Source of the DNA: an uncultured Methylococcaceae bacterium
GTDB lineage: Bacteria; Pseudomonadota; Gammaproteobacteria; Methylococcales; Methylomonadaceae
Length of the DNA stretch: 64,000 bases
Assembly (NCBI GenBank): GCA_903945605.1
Contig: CAJAWH010000067.1
Location: 59,003-123,002, forward strand
Direction of reading: 5' to 3'
The position numbers and the translations under genes were made by a program. The notes under the pieces are model-generated. The model saw only the letters and a list, made by a program, of their open reading frames with translations. It was not told the origin of the DNA and ran no database searches. Position 1 is the first letter of the stretch. Each line of letters starts with the position of its first letter. Positions 56,595 through 64,000 of this stretch are shown one piece after another.

Positions 56595-57380
56595 TCACTC
56601 CGGTAAAAGCATATTTTGAACGTTTAACTGATCCAATTTTTGTTTCAAGAGCAATGCCTGTTTTTTATCAAGATGTTCGCCCACTTTAAGCCGATATAAT
56701 GAGTTTTTGTTTTCCATTGCCACCGGGAGGCTTTGATTTTTTAATGTTTCCAGCAGTGCCAAAGCATTTTCTTTTTTACTGAAGCTGCCCGCCTGAATAT
56801 ACCAACGCGAAGAGCCAGAAGCTATCTTGGTTTTCGTGGCAGGAGGTTTTTCCAACGCGGCATCTTTCGCCGCGTAATTCTCGGCGGGGAATGCTTTTGA
56901 CTTGGCCTTCAGCTGATCGCCGTGTTTTTTCGCGCCCGCCTCGGCACTGTTGCCCAATTTGTCGTTAGTCGTATTTCTTTTCTGGTCTGAGTGTTGCGAC
57001 ATGAAGGGGTCTGCAGTGTCAAATGGATCCGTTTCATCAACTACCCCAGTGTCAAGTGCCGCCTTGCTGGTGTTTTCATCGTCGCGCACACGCCGATCAA
57101 GCCTATCGCCTGAACTGGGTAATGGCTCAGTTTGAAGTCCCTTATCAAGCCTTGACAGCTGGTTCTGATCAGCTAAATAAGGGGTCACCACATCATCTGA
57201 TTTGTCTGGCAGGGAATCGTTAACTTCCACTACGTTGGCCGGGTTATTAGGTATGGGCAATTGGCTGACCATTTGCCCGCTGTTATCGATGGGGTCATCA
57301 AATAACATTGGGATAAAAATGGCCGCCAATGCCGTTATCACTACGGCTGCCACTACTTGTTGGCTAAGTTCTTGATTCAT
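56595..57380 (-). CDS. SPOR-domain protein (DedD-like)
   Basis: 261 aa. One N-terminal membrane helix (VVAAVVITALAAIFIPMLF, residues 9-27), a long low-complexity linker, and a C-terminal SPOR domain (about 185-260: WYIQAGSFSKKENALALLET; LYRLKVGEHLDKKQALLL). SPOR domains bind denuded peptidoglycan at the division septum. Position between folC and purF matches dedD in other gammaproteobacteria. It overlaps folC by 4 bp. Confidence 0.9.
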   Translation of the reverse strand: MNQELSQQVVAAVVITALAAIFIPMLFDDPIDNSGQMVSQLPIPNNPANVVEVNDSLPDKSDDVVTPYLADQNQLSRLDKGLQTEPLPSSGDRLDRRVRDDENTSKAALDTGVVDETDPFDTADPFMSQHSDQKRNTTNDKLGNSAEAGAKKHGDQLKAKSKAFPAENYAAKDAALEKPPATKTKIASGSSRWYIQAGSFSKKENALALLETLKNQSLPVAMENKNSLYRLKVGEHLDKKQALLLKQKLDQLNVQNMLLPE

Positions 57381-58657
57381 TTTAACAAACCACCTTGTTC
57401 GAAATCACTCAAACATTCAGATATGAGAAAGAAAGAGCCGAAAACCAACAGAAGCTCCCCAAGCTGCGCCCGTCTTTTTGCCGCCCGAAACGCATCGGCA
57501 AAACCATCGAAGCCAAAGAATACCTTTAGCGTAGCGGTTTGTAAAAAAATATCACGCATGGCCTGTTCGGACACTGCCCTTGGATTATTAAGCGGAACAA
57601 AATACCAGTCCTCAACGAGTGGATTAATAGTTTCCACAACACCTGCAATATCCTTGTCCTTCATCATCGAAAAAATAGCGTGTATTTTTCGGTTTTGAAA
57701 ATGGCTTTTTAAGTGTTCCGCCAAAGTGGCCACTGCCTCAGGGTTGTGTCCGACATCCAACAAAACGGCAACATCACCCTCAAACAATTGAAAGCGCCCT
57801 GCCAATGAGGTGTTTACCAAGCCTTGTTTAATGGCACTGATAGTGACTGGCAACCGGGCTTGTAATTGATCTATAGCCGTCAACACACTTGCTGCATTGC
57901 GGTATTGATGCCGACCTGACAATGCGGGGGACGGTAAGCCCATAACACTATGCCCTTGGCAATGCCATTGCCAGCCTTGGTCATTTTGACTGTAGCTAAA
58001 ATCCTTATCTATAAAAAAGGCTCTTGCCTGGGTCTCTGCGACACAATCGATAATAGATTGTGGCGGATCAGGCTCACCAATTATGGCTGGTATATGGCTT
58101 CTAAATATGCCGGATTTTTCCCTGCCAATTGAGTCGCGGTTAGTGCCTAGCCAGTTGACATGGTCAATGCCTATGCTGGAAATAATGGCGACATCGGCAT
58201 CGACAATATTGACCGCATCCAAACGGCCCCCCAAGCCAACTTCCAGTATTTGGATATCCAAAGCAGCCCGGTTGAAGATATCCAAGGCCGCCAAAGTGCC
58301 AAATTCAAAATAGCTTAATGAAATCTCGCCGCGTACCGACTCAATGCGCTCAAAAGCTTCGCAGATCATTTCATCCGTGACAAGCTGACCGTTAATTTTT
58401 ATCCGCTCGTTGTATCTAAGGATATGCGGTGATGTATATGCGCCTACGCGGTAGCCTTGTTGGCAATAGATTGACTCCAAATAGGCTACACATGAGCCTT
58501 TTCCATTAGTGCCGGCGACAGTGATGGTCACCGGTTTACTGTGGCATGGATTAAGGGCCGAATAAACGCTTTCGACCCTATCCAATCCCAAATCAATGGC
58601 CAACGGGTGCAAAGTCTCTTGCCAACTCAGCCAGCCTTGTATTGAGTCAAAATGCAT
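57377..58657 (-). CDS. folC: Folylpolyglutamate/dihydrofolate synthase FolC
   Basis: 426 aa. The ATP-binding loop is in VTITVAGTNGKGSCVAYLES. It adds glutamate to dihydropteroate and folates, needed for C1 transfer. VGLGGRLDAVNIVDADVAII and a C-terminal VFGSFFLISE are typical. It is 3 bp after accD and overlaps the SPOR gene by 4 bp. Confidence 0.96.
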   Translation of the reverse strand: MHFDSIQGWLSWQETLHPLAIDLGLDRVESVYSALNPCHSKPVTITVAGTNGKGSCVAYLESIYCQQGYRVGAYTSPHILRYNERIKINGQLVTDEMICEAFERIESVRGEISLSYFEFGTLAALDIFNRAALDIQILEVGLGGRLDAVNIVDADVAIISSIGIDHVNWLGTNRDSIGREKSGIFRSHIPAIIGEPDPPQSIIDCVAETQARAFFIDKDFSYSQNDQGWQWHCQGHSVMGLPSPALSGRHQYRNAASVLTAIDQLQARLPVTISAIKQGLVNTSLAGRFQLFEGDVAVLLDVGHNPEAVATLAEHLKSHFQNRKIHAIFSMMKDKDIAGVVETINPLVEDWYFVPLNNPRAVSEQAMRDIFLQTATLKVFFGFDGFADAFRAAKRRAQLGELLLVFGSFFLISECLSDFEQGGLLK

Positions 58658-58660
58658 CGT

Positions 58661-59587
58661 TTAGTTGGACACCAACAATTCTTCACCTACCGTCTCGACA
58701 GCTTCTTGAGTTGTAACAACCACCGCTGGTTTATTGGCTGAAGTCATCATGGCCAGTATTTCGGCGATCTTATCACGCATGTCGCGCCGGTCAATAATCA
58801 TGTCAATAGCCCCATGTTCCTGCAAGAACTCACTGCGTTGGAAGCCTTCCGGCAATTTTTCACGCACCGTTTGTTCTATCACGCGTGGGCCGGCAAAGCC
58901 TATCAGCGCATTGGGTTCGGCAACATTAATATCGCCCAGCATAGCCAAACTGGCAGATACGCCACCCATGGTCGGATCAGTCATAATGGAAATGAACGGG
59001 ATGCCGTTATCGGACAGCTTGGTCAGTGCCGCACTGGTTTTGGCCATTTGGAACAATGAAAACAAGGATTCTTGCATTCTGGCACCACCGCTGGCACTAA
59101 ATACCAGATACGGAACACCCAACTCCAAGCTTTTATTGACGCCGCGCACAAAACGTTCACCCACAACCGAACCCATCGACCCGCCCATAAAATTGAAATC
59201 AAATGCCGCAACCACCACATCTTGGCCTTTCAATTGGCCTTTCATGACCACTAAGGCATCAGTTTCTTTGGTTTGCTTTTGTGCCGCTGCCAACCTGTCC
59301 TTATATTTTTTTATGTCTTTGAATTTCAGAGGGTCAACAGGCCTGATATTTTTGCCTATTTCTGTACGCGTACCCTCGTCCAAGAACATATCAAGCCTTG
59401 CCCGGGCTGAAATGCGCATGTGGTGGCTACATTTAGGGCAAACACTGTAATTTTTTTCCAGCTCGGAATTATACAAAATGGCATTGCATTGGCTGCACTT
59501 GCTCCACAAGCCTTCTGGCACTGTTGCCTTTTTCATGGAGGCTTCGGTTTTGATAAAAGCAGGGCGTAGTTTTTCTAACCAACTCAT
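58661..59587 (-). CDS. accD: Acetyl-CoA carboxylase carboxyltransferase subunit beta
   Basis: 308 aa. A zinc ribbon (Cys31, Cys34, Cys50, Cys53: CSQC...CPKC) is followed by the crotonase-fold carboxyltransferase ([39 protein letters not shown]). With AccA it moves the carboxyl from biotin to acetyl-CoA to start fatty-acid synthesis. It lies 2 bp after trpA and 3 bp before folC, an operon order common in gammaproteobacteria. Confidence 0.97.
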   Translation of the reverse strand: MSWLEKLRPAFIKTEASMKKATVPEGLWSKCSQCNAILYNSELEKNYSVCPKCSHHMRISARARLDMFLDEGTRTEIGKNIRPVDPLKFKDIKKYKDRLAAAQKQTKETDALVVMKGQLKGQDVVVAAFDFNFMGGSMGSVVGERFVRGVNKSLELGVPYLVFSASGGARMQESLFSLFQMAKTSAALTKLSDNGIPFISIMTDPTMGGVSASLAMLGDINVAEPNALIGFAGPRVIEQTVREKLPEGFQRSEFLQEHGAIDMIIDRRDMRDKIAEILAMMTSANKPAVVVTTQEAVETVGEELLVSN

Positions 59588-59589
59588 TT

Positions 59590-60402
59590 TTAAGCTCCAA
59601 AGGTGTCCATCGCCAAGCGCATGGAAGCTAACAACTCTATAATTTCTTGTTTGGCCTGTTCCGGGCTATCGAGATTCCCTTCAATTTTACTGATCAAAGC
59701 ACTGCCAACCACCACACCATCAGCCAAATCGGCAATAGTTTTGGCGGTAGCGGCATCTTTAACGCCAAAACCAACAGCCACCGGCAATCCGGTATGAGCG
59801 CGTAATTCCGCAACTTTCGTTTGCACACTGGCAATATCCAAATGCCCCGCCCCTGTCACGCCTTTCAACGAAACGTAGTACAAGTAGCCGCTGCCCACAG
59901 TATCCATTTTCTGGATACGCACAACACTGCTGTTCGGTGCCAACAAGAAGATCGGGTCAATATCACGCGCCTTCAACAGCTCAGCGCAATGTGCGCCTTC
60001 TTCAGGCGGCAAATCAACCGTCAAAACCCCATCAATGCCGGCACGCTGCGCCGCATTGGCAAACTCTTCATAACCCATCGCCTCGATAGGGTTCAAATAG
60101 CCCATTAACACTAAAGGGGTTGTTGGGTTGGTGCGGCGGAATTCCATAGCCAGCGACAAGGTTCGACGCAGGCTCATTTTGTGTCCTAAAGCACGTTCGC
60201 TGGCACGCTGGATCACTGGGCCATCAGCCATAGGATCAGAAAAAGGCACGCCCAATTCAATGATGTCCACACCTGCTGTAACCATCGCATGCATCAGCGG
60301 CACGGTGAACTCGGGATAAGGGTCGCCCGCCGTAATGAACGGGATCAGTGCTTTGCTGCCTGATTTGGCCAAAGCTTCAAAGGTAGTGGCTAATCGGCTC
60401 AC
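59590..60402 (-). CDS. trpA: Tryptophan synthase alpha chain
   Basis: 270 aa TIM barrel that splits indole-3-glycerol phosphate. Catalytic Glu49 ([17 protein letters not shown]) and Asp60 are in place. It overlaps trpB by 4 bp and is 2 bp before accD. Confidence 0.97.
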   Translation of the reverse strand: MSRLATTFEALAKSGSKALIPFITAGDPYPEFTVPLMHAMVTAGVDIIELGVPFSDPMADGPVIQRASERALGHKMSLRRTLSLAMEFRRTNPTTPLVLMGYLNPIEAMGYEEFANAAQRAGIDGVLTVDLPPEEGAHCAELLKARDIDPIFLLAPNSSVVRIQKMDTVGSGYLYYVSLKGVTGAGHLDIASVQTKVAELRAHTGLPVAVGFGVKDAATAKTIADLADGVVVGSALISKIEGNLDSPEQAKQEIIELLASMRLAMDTFGA

Positions 60403-61601
60403 AATTCTATTCCTTCACGTTTTGCCATAGTTTGCATGTCCTTGTCGCCGCGACCGGATAAGTTAACAATAATGGTTTGCTCTGGTTGCAGGGTAGGCGC
60501 GAGTTTCATGGTGTAAGCCATAGCATGGCTGGATTCCAACGCGGGTATGATGCCTTCCATGCGGGTCAGTGCGTAAAAGCCTTCTAAGGCTTCGTTGTCG
60601 GTGATGCTGACATACTGGGCACGCCCTGTATCTTTCAGCCAAGCGTGTTCGGGGCCTACGCCGGGATAATCCAAGCCAGCGGAAATTGAATGGGTTTCAA
60701 TAATTTCACCATCGTCATCCGCCATAAGATAAGTGCGGTTGCCATGCAGCACACCGGGACGACCGGCCGACAAAGGCGCGGAATGTCGCCCCGTTTCGAT
60801 ACCGTCACCTGCCGCCTCAACGCCGTACAGGGCTACTTGGGCATCATCAATAAAGGGGTGGAAAAGCCCAATGGCGTTTGAGCCACCACCCACACAAGCC
60901 ACCAAAGCATCGGGTAATTTGCCGGTCGCCTCCAAGCATTGCTGTTTGGCTTCACGCCCAATAATGGCTTGAAAATCACGCACCATGGCTGGATAAGGGT
61001 GGGGGCCAGCCACTGTGCCAATGATATAGAAGGTGTTGTCAACGTTGGTCACCCAATCCCGCAAAGCCTCATTCAATGCATCTTTCAATGTTTTTGAACC
61101 GGATTCAACAGCTACCACGGTTGCACCCAACAGTTTCATACGATACACGTTTAGCGATTGCCTCGCAACATCAACAGCCCCCATGTAAACCACGCATTCC
61201 AACCCCAGACGTGCAGCCACTGTGGCGGTTGCCACGCCGTGCTGGCCGGCGCCTGTCTCTGCAATAATACGGGTTTTGCCCATACGCTTGGCCAACAATG
61301 CCTGACCCACAGTGTTATTGATTTTGTGCGAACCGGTGTGGTTCAAATCTTCGCGTTTCAAGTAAATTTGCGCCCCCCCCAATTCGCGGCTCCAGCGTTC
61401 GGCATGGTATAGTGGCGAGGGACGACCCACATAATATTGCAAGTCTTTGTCAAGCTCGGCGATAAAATCAGCATCACCCAAATAGTGTTGGTAGGCAGCA
61501 TTGAGTTCTTGAATGGGCGGTATCAACGTTTCGGCAACAAACATGCCGCCGTAAGGGCCAAAATGTCCGCGTACATCCGGCATGGTGTAATTTTCTGTCA
61601 T
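60399..61601 (-). CDS. trpB: Tryptophan synthase beta chain
   Basis: 400 aa PLP enzyme that joins indole with serine. PLP lysine 93 is in [38 protein letters not shown] is conserved. It overlaps both trpF (4 bp) and trpA (4 bp). Confidence 0.98.
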   Translation of the reverse strand: MTENYTMPDVRGHFGPYGGMFVAETLIPPIQELNAAYQHYLGDADFIAELDKDLQYYVGRPSPLYHAERWSRELGGAQIYLKREDLNHTGSHKINNTVGQALLAKRMGKTRIIAETGAGQHGVATATVAARLGLECVVYMGAVDVARQSLNVYRMKLLGATVVAVESGSKTLKDALNEALRDWVTNVDNTFYIIGTVAGPHPYPAMVRDFQAIIGREAKQQCLEATGKLPDALVACVGGGSNAIGLFHPFIDDAQVALYGVEAAGDGIETGRHSAPLSAGRPGVLHGNRTYLMADDDGEIIETHSISAGLDYPGVGPEHAWLKDTGRAQYVSITDNEALEGFYALTRMEGIIPALESSHAMAYTMKLAPTLQPEQTIIVNLSGRGDKDMQTMAKREGIEL

Positions 61602-62230
61602 AGTGTTATCGTATCCTCTTGCATAACTTCCATTATAAACGCACGCATTTTTTGCGTGTCTTTAATACCTTTACTGGCTTCTACGCCACTACTGACATCC
61701 AGCGCGTATGGCCTGACCGCTGTGATGGCCGCCTTGGCATTGCCGCAGTCCAATCCACCTGCCAGAATGATGGGCAAGCGACAGTCATTCGGGATTAAAT
61801 CCCAATCAAAACGCACGCCGCTCCCCCCTTTGGCATGGGCATGGTAGGCATCCAGCAACAAACCATCGGCATCGTAGTAGTCTTGTGCAAGCTGATGCAC
61901 ATCAACACCGGCTTGCATCCTGACTGCCTTGATATAGCGCTTGCCAAAGCTACGGCAATAGTCGGGCGTTTCATCGCCGTGAAATTGTAGGCAATCTATA
62001 GGCACATTCGCCATCACCTCATATATCTCGGCGGCTTGTGCATCAACAAACAAACCGACCACTGTGGTAAATGCAGGCAATGCGCCAACAATCCCCATTG
62101 CCGTGCTAATTTCTATATGGCGTGGACTAGGCGGATAAAACACCAAGCCAATGGCATCAACCCCTAGGCGAGCCGCATTTAACGCATCTTGGGTACGGGT
62201 AAAACCGCAAATTTTAACGCGAGTTCGCAT
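61598..62230 (-). CDS. trpF: Phosphoribosylanthranilate isomerase
   Basis: 210 aa TIM barrel; the catalytic Cys is Cys8 ([14 protein letters not shown]) and the Asp region is [12 protein letters not shown]. First gene of the trpF-trpB-trpA-accD-folC-SPOR run. No leader peptide is evident in the 158 bp before it. The remaining trp genes are elsewhere. Confidence 0.95.
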   Translation of the reverse strand: MRTRVKICGFTRTQDALNAARLGVDAIGLVFYPPSPRHIEISTAMGIVGALPAFTTVVGLFVDAQAAEIYEVMANVPIDCLQFHGDETPDYCRSFGKRYIKAVRMQAGVDVHQLAQDYYDADGLLLDAYHAHAKGGSGVRFDWDLIPNDCRLPIILAGGLDCGNAKAAITAVRPYALDVSSGVEASKGIKDTQKMRAFIMEVMQEDTITL

Positions 62231-62388
62231 AACTGACTAGGTAAATTCCAGAAAAAACCAATGCGGTAGATTAACACAAAATCGGGTGGTCATTTCACCG
62301 GACATGACAAAACGCGTCGATATCGTCTATCCAGTAGCGGGCTGTTAATTTTGTGCCATGCAGGGATGATAAGCCCATAAACTGTAGC

Positions 62389-62805
62389 CTAAGCCAAATA
62401 ATCACCGGATGGGATGTGCGTCAAAGGATTGGTGTCCCAATTGTAAAGATAAACCCAAGCCATCATGGCCTGACCATTTTGCCCATAAACAAGGTGCTGC
62501 GTGCGGATATATTCATGAGGTTTTGGAAAGCTGTCCGTACACTCCTCATACGTATCCAAGCGCCTGAATGTAGCTGCACTATCATTGATTGCGTAAATCT
62601 CACCCAGCACCCGATCATTCGCATTTTCTGAAAGTACAGCACCCGGATAGCCGCCTGCTTCATATAATTTGCCACACAAATAACCCTTGCAAAGCCATTG
62701 CCAATCCTTAGCAAACGCCCGGTGGTATTGGCTTAGGTGCTGTTTTCGTAAAGTCCCGTAGACAAACAGCAAAGCGGTCGCCCCATTATTATCAGGTTCA
62801 ATCAC
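62389..62805 (-). CDS. Gamma-glutamylcyclotransferase-like protein (GGCT fold)
   Basis: 138 aa from GTG 62805, which overlaps the lipA stop by 8 bp; the frame continues upstream but lies inside lipA. The N-terminus FVYGTLRKQ is the BtrG/GGCT-like substrate loop, and Glu in [12 protein letters not shown] is at the usual catalytic position. Such proteins cyclise gamma-glutamyl amines or act on other gamma-glutamyl compounds. Role here unknown; translation coupling to lipA is probably incidental. Confidence 0.8.
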   Translation of the reverse strand: MIEPDNNGATALLFVYGTLRKQHLSQYHRAFAKDWQWLCKGYLCGKLYEAGGYPGAVLSENANDRVLGEIYAINDSAATFRRLDTYEECTDSFPKPHEYIRTQHLVYGQNGQAMMAWVYLYNWDTNPLTHIPSGDYLA

Positions 62806-63760
62806 TGAGCAGCTTTTCCGCCTGCAAATCGGCATGGTAGGAAGACCGCACCATCGGCGCACTGGCAACTTGCTTGAAACCCAATTGTTGGGCAATTACA
62901 CCGTATCGGGTAAATTCTTCCGGAGTCACATAACACTGCACAGGCAAATGCGCTTTGCTGGGTTGCAAATATTGCCCTAGTGTCAGCATTGAACAGCCGT
63001 GTGCCAGCAAATCTTTCATAACTTGGTGGACTTCTTCAGCGGTTTCGCCAATGCCTAGCATCAGGCCTGACTTTGTCGGCACCTCGGGCTGCGCCTGTTG
63101 GAAACGCTGCAACAAATTCAGTGAACTTTGGTAATCAGCTCCCGGCCTGGCTTGTGGGTATAGCCGAGGGACAGTTTCCAGATTATGGTTGAACACATCA
63201 CACGGCTGTTCAGCCAGAATGGTGACTGCTTTATCCAGGCGTCCCCGAAAGTCAGGCACTAAAATTTCAATTTTTGTAGCCGGTGACAGTTCACGGGTTC
63301 GTTTTATGCATTCTGCAAAATGGCCGGCCCCGCCGTCACGCAAATCATCACGGTCAACCGAGGTGATCACTACATATTTTAAAGCCAAGGTTTTTATGGC
63401 TTCGGCAAGATGTTGCGGTTCGTTGCTGTCTAAGGGCAGCGGTTTACCGTGGGCAACATCGCAAAATGGGCAGCGGCGGGTACATAAGTCACCCATAATC
63501 ATAAAAGTGGCCGTACCATGACTGAAACATTCGCCCAAATTGGGACAGGCTGCTTCTTCACAGACCGTATGTAAGCTGTGTTCGCGCAATAGCTGCTTAA
63601 TGCGGGTGACTTCGTCATTAGCCCCCAGTTTTACCCGTATCCAATCCGGCTTACGTAATGCTGTTTGTGGTTGTTCAACTTTAATGGGAATACGTGCCAA
63701 TTTTTCGGCACTGCGCTGATGGGAATCTGGGGTTGCTCGGGAAGGGGCTTGATAACTCAT
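62798..63760 (-). CDS. lipA: Lipoyl synthase LipA
   Basis: 320 aa radical-SAM enzyme that inserts two sulfurs into octanoyl groups on E2 subunits. The auxiliary cluster Cys67, Cys72, Cys78 ([12 protein letters not shown]) and the radical-SAM Cys93, Cys97, Cys100 (CTRRCPFC) are visible. It overlaps lipB by 4 bp (ATGA), so lipB-lipA is a coupled pair. It serves the PDH complex encoded at 7959-13397. Confidence 0.97.
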   Translation of the reverse strand: MSYQAPSRATPDSHQRSAEKLARIPIKVEQPQTALRKPDWIRVKLGANDEVTRIKQLLREHSLHTVCEEAACPNLGECFSHGTATFMIMGDLCTRRCPFCDVAHGKPLPLDSNEPQHLAEAIKTLALKYVVITSVDRDDLRDGGAGHFAECIKRTRELSPATKIEILVPDFRGRLDKAVTILAEQPCDVFNHNLETVPRLYPQARPGADYQSSLNLLQRFQQAQPEVPTKSGLMLGIGETAEEVHQVMKDLLAHGCSMLTLGQYLQPSKAHLPVQCYVTPEEFTRYGVIAQQLGFKQVASAPMVRSSYHADLQAEKLLSD

Positions 63761-64000
63761 GGCTGTATTGTCGTAATGATAGTGTGGATGATACGGTCGG
63801 CGAGTTCGGTATTGTTTATCCTAACCCCCAAATCCGCCAATTGCGTGACTTCCAGCCCGGCATAGCCGCATGGGTTAATCCCCAAAAAAGGCTGCAAGTC
63901 CATTTGATTATTAAGGCTTAAACCGTGGTAGCTGCAATGATTTTTAATCCTTAGCCCAATAGAACCGATTTTTTTGCTGTTGACATAAACACCCGGCGCA
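63757..64000 (-). CDS. lipB: Octanoyltransferase LipB, C-terminal part (5' end outside window)
   Basis: The last 80 codons of lip[20 protein letters not shown] and [20 protein letters not shown] carry the catalytic Lys and Cys (NPCG). LipB moves octanoate from ACP to lipoyl domains, before LipA acts. Its stop overlaps the lipA start (ATGA). The rest of the gene continues past 64000. Confidence 0.92.
   Translation of the reverse strand, partial: APGVYVNSKKIGSIGLRIKNHCSYHGLSLNNQMDLQPFLGINPCGYAGLEVTQLADLGVRINNTELADRIIHTIITTIQP

Overview
The window looks like chromosomal DNA from a gammaproteobacterium, most likely a type I methanotroph or close methylotroph (Methylococcales-like). The strongest pointer is a single gene (33744-34919, minus strand) that fuses 3-hexulose-6-phosphate synthase to 6-phospho-3-hexuloisomerase, the two formaldehyde-fixing steps of the ribulose monophosphate cycle. 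The conserved blocks rplU-rpmA-obg-proB, nadB // rpoE-rseA-rseB and trpFBA-accD-folC-SPOR-purF-metZ are gammaproteobacterial in order. No rRNA, tRNA, intact insertion sequence or CRISPR array is visible.

Layout. 1-1715: 3' end of an RND efflux pump gene, converging on tilS. 3131-6192 (minus): proB, obg, rpmA, rplU. 6345-7575 (minus): speD and an OsmC-like gene. 7959-13397 (plus): pyruvate dehydrogenase operon aceE-aceF-lpdA. 13581-16187: a membrane GH17-GT2 glucan synthase (NdvB-like). 16248-18141: an accessory pocket with a PD-(D/E)XK nuclease-like gene, an unknown partner and a DUF29 gene. 18279-19628: YgjP-like metallopeptidase and a lipoprotein. 19720-22718: a zinc-uptake unit, zur plus a ZnuD-like TonB receptor, each preceded by the same 12-bp element. 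22841-23749: decayed toxin-antitoxin genes (higB broken by two stops, higA intact, a shortened Phd-like gene). 24016-25840: DPM-type glycosyltransferase, LABN membrane protein, inositol-phosphatase family enzyme. 25899-27133: moaE, moaD // moaC. 27161-30013: lpxD, GSCFA protein and SGNH-like partner.

30014-33618: a gene-poor stretch with a nuclease/transposase remnant and a dispersed repeat, then a beta-propeller protein, a DUF4242 protein, a TetR regulator with a GACCGGTC operator, and an oxidoreductase. 33744-34919: hps-phi with a strong terminator. 35128-37080: an EHD/dynamin-like membrane NTPase with a degenerate P-loop, divergent from a small lipoprotein. 37171-41090: nadB and the sigma-E operon. 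41150-42118: a protein with a 99-bp tandem repeat. 42284-45473: Uma2 fragment, ssb, and the copper exporter pair copA-copZ. 45618-51146: hflD and a Gld-type ABC operon (ATPase, permease, auxiliary protein) split by an AT-rich membrane glycosyltransferase gene that is frameshifted at a T8 tract. 51143-53473: a large unknown protein. 53497-62230 (minus): metZ, purF, SPOR protein, folC, accD, trpA, trpB, trpF; cvpA, often found before purF, is absent. 62389-64000 (minus): GGCT-like protein, lipA and the 3' end of lipB, which supply lipoate to the pyruvate dehydrogenase encoded earlier.

Most of the window is housekeeping. The accessory material worth attention is the glycosyltransferase inserted in the Gld-type operon, the degenerate EHD-like NTPase, the TetR-controlled DUF4242/beta-propeller pair, the GSCFA/SGNH pair, the nuclease-like two-gene cassette, and several decaying genes.
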